A stretch of 58,563 bases of DNA from Bacillota bacterium (GTDB lineage Bacteria; Bacillota; Clostridia; Christensenellales; Aristaeellaceae), in the NCBI GenBank assembly GCA_963169565.1, contig CAUJDI010000019.1:1-58563 (forward strand), written 5' to 3'. Under the pieces are notes generated by a model. The model saw nothing but the letters and a program-made list of their open reading frames with translations, was not told where the DNA came from and ran no database searches. A program made the translations under genes and the position numbers. How positions within the stretch are numbered: position 1 is the stretch's first letter; every line of letters begins with the position of its first letter. This document shows, in pieces, positions 34,207-43,750 of this stretch.

Positions 34207-35925
34207 TCAAGCCTTTGGTTTGCGGGGTTTCCCGGCGGATGCGTCCGCCTTTTTTTCTTCTTTCCCCTCCTGCAGGACCGGACCTGCGGCCGGCTCTGCC
34301 TGGGTGCCCTTCGGACGCCTGCCGGACGGTTTCTGCGTCCCGGACGAAGGCGCCGCCTTGGCGGTTTTTTTCCCGGATGCTTTGGCTGGTTTGGCGTCGA
34401 TCCCGCCAGAGCCTTCGGTTTTTTCAACAGCCTTCGCGGCTTTTGACGGGGGATTCCCGGTTCCGTTCGTGATCGCCGTTCCCAGCAGGACGGGCATCAT
34501 TTTCTTATACAGGTCAAGGTAGCGCCCGGAGGAATTCAGCCAGGAATAGTCCGCCGCCATCCCGCGGCGCTGAAGCAGGGTCCAGACGTCCCTGTGATGG
34601 CGGTAGAACCCGATCGCGCGCTGCAGCACGTGCAGCATGTCATGGGCATTGTAGTTGAAGAAAGAGAAACCATTGCCTTCGCCGGTGAACTCATTGTAGG
34701 ACAGCACCGTGTCCCTCAGCCCGCCGGTCTCCCGGACCACGGGCACCGTACCGTAGCGCAGAGCGATCAATTGGCTCAGCCCGCAGGGCTCAAAGGCGGA
34801 GGGCATCAGGAAGATGTCAGCGCCTGCGTAAACGCGGTGGGCAAGGTCGTTGTCCATGACAAAGCGGGCGGCCACCCGGCCGGGATAGTTCTGCTCGGCC
34901 CAGCTGAAGAGGTTGACGTAGCGGGACTCCCCCATGCCCAGGCAGACCATCTGCAGGTCCTCCCGCATGATGTCCGCGATGACGTAATCCACCAGGTCCA
35001 GCCCCTTCTGGCTGTTCAGCCGGCCGACCATGGCGATGAGGGGCGCCTCCGGGCGAACGTCCAGCCCCAGTTCCTCCTGCAGCGCGCGCTTGCACGCCGC
35101 CTTCCCGGTCAGGTCGTCAGCGCTGTAGGTTTCGGCGATCCTGCGGTCCGAGGCGGGGTCGAACTCCCGCACGTCCAGGCCGTTGAGGATGCCGGTGAGG
35201 GAAGCGCGCCTTGCCCTGAGCAGACCGTCAAGGCGCTCCCCGTAATAGGCTGTCTGGATCTCCTCGGCATAACTGGGGCTGACGGTGGTCACCTGGTCCG
35301 CGTAGACGATGCCGGCCTTGAGGAAGTTGATATTGCCGTAGTACTCCAGCTTGTCATCGGTGAAAAGGTGGTCCGGCAGGCCCAGCAGGTCCTGCACGTC
35401 CTTGATGCCAAAGATCCCCTGGTACTGCATGTTGTGGATGGTGAACACGGTGCGGATGCCGGTATAAAGCGGAAAACCGCCGTACTGGACGCGCAGCAGC
35501 GCCGGGATCATGCCCGTCTGCCAGTCGTGCGCATGGATGATGTCCGGGGTGAAGGGAATCAGCGGCAGGGCATTGAGCACGCCGCGGCAGAAAAAGGCGT
35601 AGCGCTCATGCTCGTCCCCGCCAAGGCCGTAGATGTAATTGCGGCCGAAATAGTATCGGTTGTCCAGGAAATAGTACGTCACCCCGCCCTGCTGCAGCTG
35701 TTCGATCCCGCAGTACTGGCGCCGCCAGCCCAAGGTGACCTCAAAATCAGCCGTATGGACCATTCTACGCTCGTATTCGCCGGGAATCATGCTGTATTTC
35801 GGCAGGATGACGCGCACGTCATGCCCCTGCTCAGCCAGCGCCGGCGCCAGGGAGCCGACCACGTCAGCCAGCCCGCCTGTCTTGCAGAACGGGACGCACT
35901 CGCTGGCGGTAAACAGGATTTTCAT
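34207..35925 (-). CDS. glgA: Glycogen synthase with a Lys/Ala/Pro-rich C-terminal tail
   Basis: A 572-residue GT5 glucosyltransferase that extends glycogen from ADP-glucose. The N-terminal motif SECVPFCKTGGLADVVGSL is the Lys-x-Gly-Gly ADP-glucose site. IHAHDWQTGMIPALL, TIHNMQYQGIF, VGRLNSQKGLDLV and PSAFEPCGLSQLIALRYG follow. The catalytic part ends near residue 483. Residues 484-572 form a low-complexity tail rich in Lys, Ala, Pro, Gly and Ser that ordinary GlgA lacks. It is the last gene of glgB-glgC-glgD-glgA, 54 bases after glgD, with GGAGGGG upstream. Confidence 0.95.
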   Translation of the reverse strand: MKILFTASECVPFCKTGGLADVVGSLAPALAEQGHDVRVILPKYSMIPGEYERRMVHTADFEVTLGWRRQYCGIEQLQQGGVTYYFLDNRYYFGRNYIYGLGGDEHERYAFFCRGVLNALPLIPFTPDIIHAHDWQTGMIPALLRVQYGGFPLYTGIRTVFTIHNMQYQGIFGIKDVQDLLGLPDHLFTDDKLEYYGNINFLKAGIVYADQVTTVSPSYAEEIQTAYYGERLDGLLRARRASLTGILNGLDVREFDPASDRRIAETYSADDLTGKAACKRALQEELGLDVRPEAPLIAMVGRLNSQKGLDLVDYVIADIMREDLQMVCLGMGESRYVNLFSWAEQNYPGRVAARFVMDNDLAHRVYAGADIFLMPSAFEPCGLSQLIALRYGTVPVVRETGGLRDTVLSYNEFTGEGNGFSFFNYNAHDMLHVLQRAIGFYRHHRDVWTLLQRRGMAADYSWLNSSGRYLDLYKKMMPVLLGTAITNGTGNPPSKAAKAVEKTEGSGGIDAKPAKASGKKTAKAAPSSGTQKPSGRRPKGTQAEPAAGPVLQEGKEEKKADASAGKPRKPKA

Positions 35926-35979
35926 CTCGACCCCTCCTTGCTCAGGCGTGTTCCCCAGATGAAGCTATCAAAAGCATGT

Positions 35980-37116
35980 TCAGATTGTCAAGTTTTTGGC
36001 GATCACGATGGGATGGTTCCTGGGCGCGATCAGCCGCACGTTGTCGCGAAGGGTGGTCTGCTTGTCCAGGATACAGTTCTCCACCTCCACTCCCCTTGAG
36101 ATGACCGCGTCCTGCATGATGATGCTGTTGCGGATGACAGCGCCGGGCCTGACCACCACACCGCGGAAGAGGATGCTGTTGATGACGGTGCCCTCGATCA
36201 GGCAGCCGTCGGCAACCAGCGCGTTTGACACATGCGAATCCCCCATGTACCGAGCGGGCATCTCATCGCGCAGCTTGGTCCAGACCGGCTGGTCATCCCG
36301 GAACATCTGGGCGCGGAACTCGTCGTTGAGGAAATCCATATTGGCCCGGTAGTAACTGTCCACCGAGTCGATCATCCAGATGCGGCCGGGGCACTCATAC
36401 CCGTTGACCCGGTATACGCGCTCGGAGACCAGCTGGGAGAGCATGTCGCGGGAAAAGTGGTGCTGGCCGGACGCGACGGCGCGGTCCGTCATGTCAATGA
36501 GCAGTTCGCGTCGGACCAGGAAAGCGCCGACGTAGGTATTCTCGTAATGCGGGATGGTCGGGTCAAACTCCATCCGGGTCACCAGGCCGTCCTCGATCTG
36601 CAGGTAGCGCCCGGATCCGTTGCGGCGTGCGTTGCGGTCCCTGGTGTAGACCAGGGTGATGTCCGCCTTGTTCTGGACGTGCTGGCGGACCACGTCGGAA
36701 AAGTCCACCCGGTAAAGCACGTTGCTGTCCGTCACCGCGATGAAGCGCTCGGTGGACTTGCGCATGAAGTTGATGTTGGTGTGCAGCGCGTCCAGCAGGC
36801 CCTCATAGACCCCCACGTTCTCCCTTGACATGTACGGCGGCAGGATGGTCAGGCCGGAGCGTTTCCCATGCAGGTTCCACTCGCGGCCGCTGCCCAGATG
36901 GTCCATCAGGCTGTGGTAGTTCTTCTGCATGATGATGCCGATGTTCCGAACGCCTGAATGGAGCATGTTGGCCATCACAAAGTCGATCAGGCGATAGCGC
37001 CCAACCATCGGCAGCGCCGCGGCCGCGCGCCAGCGCGTCAATTCCTGCAGCTCGTCCATGCGCTCGCCCGTGTAAATCAATCCGACGACATCCTGTTTCA
37101 TCTGATTCATCTTCAT
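35980..37116 (-). CDS. glgD: Glucose-1-phosphate adenylyltransferase subunit GlgD
   Basis: A 378-residue protein related to GlgC with the Firmicutes GlgD pattern: DVVGLIYTGERMDELQELTR in place of the nucleotide-binding GGxGxRL loop, GRYRLIDFVMANM, and a left-handed helix domain with ISRGVEVENCILDKQ. It lacks several catalytic residues and is known as a regulatory or supporting partner of GlgC. It overlaps the glgC stop by one base (TAATG). Confidence 0.94.
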   Translation of the reverse strand: MKMNQMKQDVVGLIYTGERMDELQELTRWRAAAALPMVGRYRLIDFVMANMLHSGVRNIGIIMQKNYHSLMDHLGSGREWNLHGKRSGLTILPPYMSRENVGVYEGLLDALHTNINFMRKSTERFIAVTDSNVLYRVDFSDVVRQHVQNKADITLVYTRDRNARRNGSGRYLQIEDGLVTRMEFDPTIPHYENTYVGAFLVRRELLIDMTDRAVASGQHHFSRDMLSQLVSERVYRVNGYECPGRIWMIDSVDSYYRANMDFLNDEFRAQMFRDDQPVWTKLRDEMPARYMGDSHVSNALVADGCLIEGTVINSILFRGVVVRPGAVIRNSIIMQDAVISRGVEVENCILDKQTTLRDNVRLIAPRNHPIVIAKNLTI

Positions 37117-38288
37117 TACTCCCCCAACTGCTGGCCGGCGGCAAGCTTCAGTCCGGGAACGACCCGGGTCCCGCTGCCGACCACAGTGATACCGCCCGTC
37201 TCCCCGCCGATGACGGCATTCTCCCCGATGACGGCATGCTCAGCGATGATCGCCCTGCGGATCACGGCGCCCTTGCCGATCACCGCGTAGGGCATGATGA
37301 CCGAGTCGATCACCCTGGCATCCTGCGCGACATGCACGCCCCCGGAAAGCACGGAGTGCGTCACTTCGCCGATGATCTCACAGCCCTCCGTGACAAGGCT
37401 GTCCCGGATGGAGCCCTTAGGGGAAGCGAAGTGAGGCGGCTCGCCGACGTTGCGCGCGTAGATACGCCATACCCGGTCGTGAAGGTCGATCGGGGGAGGG
37501 TTGGAGAGCAGGTCCATGTTCGCGTCCCACAGGCTTTCTATGGTTCCCACGTCCTTCCAGTAACCCTCGAACCTGTACGCGCTCAGGCGCTCGCCCTGAG
37601 CGAGCATGGCGGGGATGATGTTTTTCCCGAAGTCCTTGGCTGATTCCGGGTTGCCCTCATCCTGTTCCAGATAGTGCCTCAGCTTGTCCCAGGTGAACAC
37701 GTATACGCCCATGCTGGCGTTGTTGGACTTCGGGTTTTTTGGTTTCTCCTCAAACTCTATGATGTTGCCCTTGTCGTCCGTATTCATCAGGCCGAATCGG
37801 CTGGCTTCCTCCCAGGGCACCTGGCGCACGGCCACCGTCAGCGCGGCGTCCTGCTGGATGTGATGGGCCAGCATGTCGGCGTAGTCACATTTGTAGATAT
37901 GATCGCCCGAGAGGATGAGCACGTAGTCTGGGTTGAACTGCTGGATGAAAGCGACGTTCTGATAGATGGCGTTGGCCGTCCCCTTGTACCACTCCCCTTC
38001 CTCCCCCTTGGAGTAGGGTGGAAGCACAAACACGCCGCCGTTTGAGATGTCCAGGTCCCAGGGCGCCCCTGAGCCGATGTAGGAGTTGAGCTCCATCGGC
38101 TTGTACTGGGTCAGGACACCGATGGTGTCAATGCCGGAATTGGCGCAGTTGGACAGGGGAAAATCGATGATCCGGTACTTTCCCCCGAAGGGGACCGCGG
38201 GCTTGGCGACGTGCCGGGTCAGGATGCCCAGCCGGCTTCCCTGGCCGCCCGCCAGCAGCATGGCTACACATGATTTTTTCTGGGGCAT
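37116..38288 (-). CDS. glgC: Glucose-1-phosphate adenylyltransferase
   Basis: A 390-residue enzyme that makes ADP-glucose from glucose 1-phosphate and ATP. Intact motifs are [15 protein letters not shown] (nucleotide loop), [33 protein letters not shown] and [10 protein letters not shown]; the C-terminal beta-helix repeats run from about 290. It forms the catalytic half of the GlgCD pair and starts six bases after glgB. Confidence 0.96.
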   Translation of the reverse strand: MPQKKSCVAMLLAGGQGSRLGILTRHVAKPAVPFGGKYRIIDFPLSNCANSGIDTIGVLTQYKPMELNSYIGSGAPWDLDISNGGVFVLPPYSKGEEGEWYKGTANAIYQNVAFIQQFNPDYVLILSGDHIYKCDYADMLAHHIQQDAALTVAVRQVPWEEASRFGLMNTDDKGNIIEFEEKPKNPKSNNASMGVYVFTWDKLRHYLEQDEGNPESAKDFGKNIIPAMLAQGERLSAYRFEGYWKDVGTIESLWDANMDLLSNPPPIDLHDRVWRIYARNVGEPPHFASPKGSIRDSLVTEGCEIIGEVTHSVLSGGVHVAQDARVIDSVIMPYAVIGKGAVIRRAIIAEHAVIGENAVIGGETGGITVVGSGTRVVPGLKLAAGQQLGE

Positions 38289-38294
38289 ATGGGT

Positions 38295-40301
38295 TCAGCT
38301 CTCCTTGCTGCCTGAGGAAACTCCAACCGCCGCCTTCGCGGTCTTTTCCTTTGCAGGCTTTTTCTTGCTGTCAGGCTCGAAGCGGAAATAGACGGTGGCC
38401 ATGGGCGGCACGCAGACCTGGACCGACCAGGGCAGGCCGTTGCACAGCTCCTCCTGCGGGCGCAGGGGCTCTGCGTTGTACTGGTTGGAACCGCCGTATT
38501 CCTTCAGATCAGTATTGAATATCTCCGTCACGGTACCCGGCCCCGGCAGCCCGAAACGGAACTGGGGGTAGAAAGCCGTGGTGAAATTGGTCATGCAGAT
38601 CACCGACCTCCCCTGACGGTCCGCGCGCAGGAAAACAACAAGGCTGCGTTCACTGTCATCCACCGTCAGCCACTTGAAGCCGTCCCAGCTGTCCTCGATC
38701 TGGTAGAACGCCGGCGTCTCCAGGTAGAAATGGTTCAGCGCCCTGACGCAGCGGCACAGATCCGGATGCCGCTCGTACACCATCAGGAACCAGTCCAGCT
38801 GGCCGTCATAATTCCACTCGGTAAAATGACCGAACTCACCGCCCATGAACAGGAGCTTCTTCCCCGGATGCGCCATGGTGTATCCGTACAGGGCCCTCAG
38901 GCCCGCGAACTTCTGCCACAGGTCGCCCGGCAGCTTGTCCAGCATGCTCTTTTTCCCGTGCACGACCTCGTCATGGGAGAAGGGCAGGATGAAATTCTCG
39001 TTGAACGCGTAAAACAGGGAGAAGGTAAGCTTCTCATGGTGCCACCGGCGGTAGATCGGATCCAGCTTCGAATAAGCGAGCATGTCGTTCATCCAGCCCA
39101 TGTTCCACTTGAAGCCAAAGCCGAGCCCGCCCATATCGACAGGCCGGGTGACCAGGGGATAAGCGGAGGATTCCTCAGCGATCATCATCACCCCGGGGAA
39201 GTCCCGGTAGACGATCTGGTTGAGCCGGCGCAGAAAGTCGATGGCTTCCAGGTTTTCCCGTCCGCCGTGTCGGTTGGGCAGGTAGCTACCCTCCCGGGCA
39301 AAATCATGGTACAGCATGCTGGAAACGGCATCGCAGCGCAGGCCGTCCGCATGGAACTGCTCCAGCCAGAAACAGGCGTTGGACAGCATGAAACTGCACA
39401 CCTCGCCGCGGCCGTAGTCAAACATCATCGTGCCCCACTGGGGCATCTCCGCCCTGCGGGGGTCCTCATGCTCAAAACAGGGGGTGCCGTCAAATCGCCT
39501 CAGACCGATCTCATCCCGCGGAAAGTGCGCGGGGACCCAGTCGAGAATGACCCCGATCCCGGCCCGGTGCATCCGGTCAATGAAGCCCATCAGCTCCCTG
39601 GGCTTGCCGTGCCGGGCGGTGGCGGCGTAGTAGCCTGTGACCTGATACCCCCAGGACATATCCAGCGGGTGCTCCATCACCGGCAGAAGCTCCACATGCG
39701 TATAGCCCATTTCCTCAATATATGGGATCAGCTGGTCGGCGATCTCACCGTAGGACAGCATTCTGCCGTTCTCGCCCCGGCGCCAGGAACCCAGGTGCAT
39801 CTCATAGATATTGATCGGGCTGGAATAGGGCTGCCACCGGGTGCGGTCCTCCATCCACCCGGCATCCTGCCACTCATATCCGTCCAGGTCAACCAGGAGG
39901 CTGGCGGTATTGGGTCTAAGCTCACAGGAAAAGGCAAAGGGGTCCGACTTCAGCCGCCACTGGCCGTCCGCGCCCTTCACCGCGTATTTATAGGCGCGAA
40001 GTTTCTCCGCGGCGCCTTCATACCCATAGGTGACCGGATCCGCGTCCGGGGTAAACAGGCTGTCGGGCAGCCTGATCTCCCAGGTTCCGTCGAATTGTTT
40101 GGACATGGGGTACTTCTCATAGTCCCAGAAGCAGAACTCCCCGGTCAGGCTGACCGCCTGGGCATTGGGGGCCCAGACGGTAAAGTGCCAGCACTCCTCG
40201 TCCTGCCACACAGGATGCGCACCGAACATTCGATAGGCATCCCGGCTGACACCTTGATGAAATTCCCCTCTTTGTATGCTGTCAAACGCCTGATAGCGCA
40301 A
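38295..40301 (-). CDS. glgB: 1,4-alpha-glucan branching enzyme with a short Lys/Ala-rich tail
   Basis: A 668-residue GH13 enzyme that introduces alpha-1,6 branches into glycogen. After an N-terminal CBM48-type domain (FTVWAPNAQAVSLTGEF) come YTHVELLPVMEHPLD, the nucleophile region ADGLRCDAVSSML, the acid region MIAEESSAYP and LPFSHDEVVHGKKS. The start is most likely TTG at 40301, seven bases after GGAGG; a 29-residue extension to 40388 would run through the promoter. The last about 22 residues are KKKPAKEKTAKAA-type low complexity, like the tail of GlgA. First gene of the operon. Confidence 0.95.
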   Translation of the reverse strand: MRYQAFDSIQRGEFHQGVSRDAYRMFGAHPVWQDEECWHFTVWAPNAQAVSLTGEFCFWDYEKYPMSKQFDGTWEIRLPDSLFTPDADPVTYGYEGAAEKLRAYKYAVKGADGQWRLKSDPFAFSCELRPNTASLLVDLDGYEWQDAGWMEDRTRWQPYSSPINIYEMHLGSWRRGENGRMLSYGEIADQLIPYIEEMGYTHVELLPVMEHPLDMSWGYQVTGYYAATARHGKPRELMGFIDRMHRAGIGVILDWVPAHFPRDEIGLRRFDGTPCFEHEDPRRAEMPQWGTMMFDYGRGEVCSFMLSNACFWLEQFHADGLRCDAVSSMLYHDFAREGSYLPNRHGGRENLEAIDFLRRLNQIVYRDFPGVMMIAEESSAYPLVTRPVDMGGLGFGFKWNMGWMNDMLAYSKLDPIYRRWHHEKLTFSLFYAFNENFILPFSHDEVVHGKKSMLDKLPGDLWQKFAGLRALYGYTMAHPGKKLLFMGGEFGHFTEWNYDGQLDWFLMVYERHPDLCRCVRALNHFYLETPAFYQIEDSWDGFKWLTVDDSERSLVVFLRADRQGRSVICMTNFTTAFYPQFRFGLPGPGTVTEIFNTDLKEYGGSNQYNAEPLRPQEELCNGLPWSVQVCVPPMATVYFRFEPDSKKKPAKEKTAKAAVGVSSGSKES

Positions 40302-40359
40302 GGCAACTCCTCCTTCCAGCCGAAGACGGACGCTCCCCATGCGTGGTTTTTCTATATGG

Positions 40360-40388
40360 ATTATAGCATACCGAAACATCAGGCGCAA
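40360..40388 (-). promoter_or_regulatory. Promoter of the glgBCDA operon
   Basis: Minus strand TTGCGC (40388-40383), 17-base spacer, TATAAT (40365-40360), giving a leader of about 50 bases to the TTG start at 40301. Confidence 0.65.
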
Positions 40389-40459
40389 CGCACAAAGCGG
40401 TCGCCCTGCCCTGACATATCATCACGCGATGATACCCGGCAGCTGTCAGTGTCGGATGT

Positions 40460-40489
40460 TTGGACAGAAAACGGGGCGCATGCTATAAT
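40460..40489 (+). promoter_or_regulatory. Promoter of the metallophosphoesterase-ppk unit
   Basis: TTGGAC (40460-40465), 18-base spacer, extended -10 TGCTATAAT (40481-40489). It lies back to back with the glgB promoter, about 70 bases apart. Confidence 0.65.
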
Positions 40490-40517
40490 TTTCTGGACTT
40501 GCGGAAAGGCGGCCCAC

Positions 40518-41591
40518 ATGAGACAGCAAGGCGGTAGGCGTCTGTTTTCACCAAGGCGCAGGCGGCATGCCGGCTGCCTGACGGTCATCCTGCTCCTTTT
40601 TGCCGCGCTCGCGCTGGTGCTTTCGCTCAATGGGCTTTCCAACCGCTTCCTAAGGCTGGAGACGCGAAGGATCACCGTGCTCAACCTGCCAAAAGCGCTC
40701 GAGAAGTTCTCAGTGCTTCACCTCAGCGACTTGAACGGCGCAAGGCTGGGAAATCAGCAGGAGAACCTGCGCAAAGCGCTGGGCAAGGAAAGTTTCCAGG
40801 CCGTCGCCCTTACCGGGGACATGGTGGGCCGGGGCGGGGACGAGGAGCCGCTGATGGAGCTGCTGGCGCTTCTGCCCCAGGGTGTGCCGGTGTTCCTCAT
40901 CGCCGGGGACAGCGACCCCGCGCCGCTGTTGTCCGTCCCTCACGGCGACAGCGAGGTGAAGGCGGAGTATATCAGGAAGTCGGAAGCGCTGGGCGCCATC
41001 TATCTGGAAGCGCCCTATCCGGTGACACAAGAAGGTCAGACCGTCTGGTTCTGCCCGGGCGACCTGTTTTTCTATGACCTGCCAAGCGCCAGGAACGCGC
41101 TGGCACTGCAGGCCGAAACGCTGAGATCCTCAGGAAACGCATATGACCCTGAGATCGGCGCGCAGCTGCGCTTTGCGGAACACCGGCTGAAGGTGACGGA
41201 GCAGGCGCTGGAGGCGATGGACACGATGAAGCCCGGAGACGTCGTCATCGCGCTCATGCATCACCCTCCGGGGCAGGACGTGCTGGGCGACCTGTCCCAA
41301 AGCAGCCGGGAAAGCGGCAAACCCTCGCCGAGCCTTTTTCTGGCAGGCGGTTTCAACAACGGCCAGGTCCGGCTCCCAGGACTGGGCCCGGTATACATCC
41401 CCCGCCAGGGGGATGGCAGGGGCGGTTTTTTCCCTGGCGACGAGGGGTTTACCGGCCTGTCCATCATCAAGGGGTTCCCGCTGTTCATCAGCCCGGGCCT
41501 GGGCGTATCGGATTACTACCCGCTGCCCCTGCGGCTCTTCAACCGCCCCGGCGCGACGCTGCTTGAGCTCACCGCTCAGATGACACGATAG
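40518..41591 (+). CDS. Membrane-anchored metallophosphoesterase-like protein with degenerate active site
   Basis: A 357-residue protein with an arginine-rich start, one N-terminal membrane segment (LTVILLLFAALALVLSL) and an outer domain with the layout of YkuE-type calcineurin-like phosphoesterases. The expected motifs are altered: SDLH is SDLN (71-73), GDxxD is GDMVG (100-104), GNHD is GDSD (130-133) and GHTH is GGFN (277-280). Only the histidines of MHHPP (247-251) and the trailing NGQVRLPG context remain. Catalysis by the usual two-metal mechanism is therefore doubtful. It precedes ppk1 by 11 bases and is probably co-transcribed. GGAAAGGCGG precedes ATG 40518. Confidence 0.82.
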   Translation: MRQQGGRRLFSPRRRRHAGCLTVILLLFAALALVLSLNGLSNRFLRLETRRITVLNLPKALEKFSVLHLSDLNGARLGNQQENLRKALGKESFQAVALTGDMVGRGGDEEPLMELLALLPQGVPVFLIAGDSDPAPLLSVPHGDSEVKAEYIRKSEALGAIYLEAPYPVTQEGQTVWFCPGDLFFYDLPSARNALALQAETLRSSGNAYDPEIGAQLRFAEHRLKVTEQALEAMDTMKPGDVVIALMHHPPGQDVLGDLSQSSRESGKPSPSLFLAGGFNNGQVRLPGLGPVYIPRQGDGRGGFFPGDEGFTGLSIIKGFPLFISPGLGVSDYYPLPLRLFNRPGATLLELTAQMTR

Positions 41592-41602
41592 GGAGGTCGT
41601 CC

Positions 41603-43660
41603 TTGCACAGCCGAAGCCTGTATGTGAACCGCGAACTAAGCTGGTTGAAGTTCAATGAGCGGGTCCTGTCTGAGGCGGTCAATCCGGACAACCCGCTGCT
41701 GGAGCGCGCCCGGTTCCTGTCCATCGTGTCCAACAACCTGGATGAGTTCTTCATGGTCCGCGTGGGCAAACTGGAACGGAAGATCGACGCCGGAAAGTCG
41801 CTGCCCGACCCGTCGGGGGCAACGCCGGATGAACAGCTGCGCGCAGTCAGGAAGGCGGTGCGCGAGCAGGTCCAGCGTCAGTATCGCATCCTGGCGGAGG
41901 ACCTGCTGCCGCAGCTGAAGGAAAACGGCCTTACTCTGCTTGCAAAGGACAGCCTCAGCGCGGAACAGCGGCACTGGCTGTCCCAGTATTTTTCAGCCCA
42001 GGTGCTGCCGGTGCTGACCCCCCACACCATCAACCCGCTCCATCCTTTTCCCATCATGGCGGCCAAGAACATCTACATCGCCGTGCTGCTGCAAAGCGAC
42101 AAGGGCGGGCCGCCGCAGCTGGCCGTCATCCCCGTGCCCAGGGTCCTGAAGCGCGTCGTGCTACTGCCCATGGGACCGGGCCGCGCCCGGGGCATTCTGC
42201 TGGAAGAACTGATCGCCATGTTCCTCCCGAGGCTGTTCCTCAACACGGTGCCGCTGGCATACCTGCCCTTCCGCATTACGCGGAACACGGACTTCCGCGT
42301 CGATCTGGACGATATGGACAGCATCGTCAGCGAAATGAGCAGGAACGTGAGACGCCGCTCCTATGGCAAGATCGTCCGGCTTGAGGTCATGAAGGGCAGC
42401 AGGGGAAAGCTGCTTGATCAGCTTTCGGACATGATGCAGGTGGATGACCAGGCGCTGTGTGAGGCGGACGGGCCGCTGGACCTGCGCTTCTTCATGCGCC
42501 AGCTGTGCGACCTGCCGGGTTTTGACGCCCTGCGCTTTTTACCATATGCGCCAAGGGTGAACCCTCGTCTGCTGGCCCGGGAATCGATCTTCCGCACCAT
42601 CCGCGGCGCTGACCTTTTTTTCCACCATCCCTATGACAGCTTTGACCCGGTGATCCGCTTCCTGTCAGAAGCCGCCGCAGACCCCCACGTGCTGGCCATC
42701 AAGCAGACGCTCTACCGGGTCAGCTCCCACAGCCCGATGATCGACGCCCTGGCCCGCGCCGCGCAAAACGGCAAGCAGGTAACGGCACTCATCGAGGTCA
42801 GGGCCCGCTTTGACGAGGAGCATAACATTGCCTGGAGCAAGGCGCTGGAGAAAGCGGGCTGCCACGTCCTCTACGGCGTTCCGCGCTGGAAGACGCATTC
42901 AAAAGTTACCCTCGTCGTCCGGCAGGAGGGCAATAGCCTTCGGCATTACGTGCATTTCGGCACAGGCAACTACAACGACGTGACGGCGAAGGTCTACACC
43001 GACATGGGCGTGATGACCTGCGACAGGCAGCTTGGCGAGGACGCGGCCGCCTTTTTCAACCTGATCCTGGGCTACAGCTATACCTATCCGATGAAGGAAA
43101 TGATCGCCTCGCCCTATGCCCTCAGGGACGCCATGCTCTCCCGCATCAGGCGCGAGGAAGAGAATGCCCGCCAGGGAAAGCCATGCGGGATCACGATGAA
43201 GATGAACTCGCTCTCCGACCCCTCAATGATCCAGGCGCTTCTGTCCGCCGCGGATGCCGGCGTCCCCGTCAGATTGATGGTGCGGGGCATCTGCTGCCTG
43301 AACTACAGGGACAACAGGAACCTGCTGATCTTCAGCACGGTGGGGCGCTTCCTGGAGCACTCCCGCATCTATGCCTTTGAGAATGAGGGGAACGGGGAAG
43401 TGTTCCTCTCCTCTGCCGACCTGATGCCCCGGAACCTGGATAAAAGGGTGGAACTTACCGTGCCTGTCAAGGACGAGGGGATCCGCAGGCAGATCCTGTC
43501 CATCCTAAGCCTTGGCTTCATGGACAACCGCAAGAGGTGGCAGCTGATGCACGGCATGCATTATGAGCGCGTAGCGCGCTCAGAGTCGGAGACCAACGCC
43601 CAGGAAGCACTGATCCTGTCCCCGGATCCCTTGCTTGACATGGTTTCATCGGGAAGATAA
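41603..43660 (+). CDS. ppk: Polyphosphate kinase 1
   Basis: A 685-residue Ppk1 that polymerises the ATP gamma-phosphate into polyphosphate and can run in reverse. Conserved parts are YVNRELSWLKFNERVL, FFMVRVGKL, LFFHHPYDSFDPVIRFL, AIKQTLYRVSSHSPMIDAL, ALIEVRARFDEEHNI and the phospho-histidine segment KTHSKVTLVVRQ followed by HFGTGNYND. The start is TTG at 41603, six bases after GGGAGG. Placed next to the glycogen operon and in the same window as the pst operon, it points to linked storage of phosphate and carbon. Confidence 0.95.
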   Translation: MHSRSLYVNRELSWLKFNERVLSEAVNPDNPLLERARFLSIVSNNLDEFFMVRVGKLERKIDAGKSLPDPSGATPDEQLRAVRKAVREQVQRQYRILAEDLLPQLKENGLTLLAKDSLSAEQRHWLSQYFSAQVLPVLTPHTINPLHPFPIMAAKNIYIAVLLQSDKGGPPQLAVIPVPRVLKRVVLLPMGPGRARGILLEELIAMFLPRLFLNTVPLAYLPFRITRNTDFRVDLDDMDSIVSEMSRNVRRRSYGKIVRLEVMKGSRGKLLDQLSDMMQVDDQALCEADGPLDLRFFMRQLCDLPGFDALRFLPYAPRVNPRLLARESIFRTIRGADLFFHHPYDSFDPVIRFLSEAAADPHVLAIKQTLYRVSSHSPMIDALARAAQNGKQVTALIEVRARFDEEHNIAWSKALEKAGCHVLYGVPRWKTHSKVTLVVRQEGNSLRHYVHFGTGNYNDVTAKVYTDMGVMTCDRQLGEDAAAFFNLILGYSYTYPMKEMIASPYALRDAMLSRIRREEENARQGKPCGITMKMNSLSDPSMIQALLSAADAGVPVRLMVRGICCLNYRDNRNLLIFSTVGRFLEHSRIYAFENEGNGEVFLSSADLMPRNLDKRVELTVPVKDEGIRRQILSILSLGFMDNRKRWQLMHGMHYERVARSESETNAQEALILSPDPLLDMVSSGR

Positions 43661-43709
43661 ACTCAATCCGTCAGGGACGGAAACCCGGACGCCGGATGCC
43701 GGGATGACG

Positions 43710-43740
43710 CGGCGGCGCGATGGGTTGCCGCCGTTTTATA
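43710..43740 (+). terminator. Terminator after ppk
   Basis: CGGCGGC (43710-43716) and GCCGCCG (43727-43733) with a 10-base loop, followed by TTTTATA. It ends 13 bases before the cysS start, so cysS needs either read-through or a promoter inside this short gap. Confidence 0.65.
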
Positions 43741-43750
43741 GGGGGACAGC

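Noticed and set aside
34594..36099. A 501-residue open frame on the plus strand opposite glgA
   Set aside because: Its translation resembles no family, and it is explained by the GC-rich codon pattern of glgA on the other strand.
38730..40517. A plus-strand open frame that would extend the metallophosphoesterase-like gene upstream by about 600 codons
   Set aside because: It runs antisense through glgB and across the promoter region. A ribosome site, a promoter and a membrane segment all support the start at 40518.
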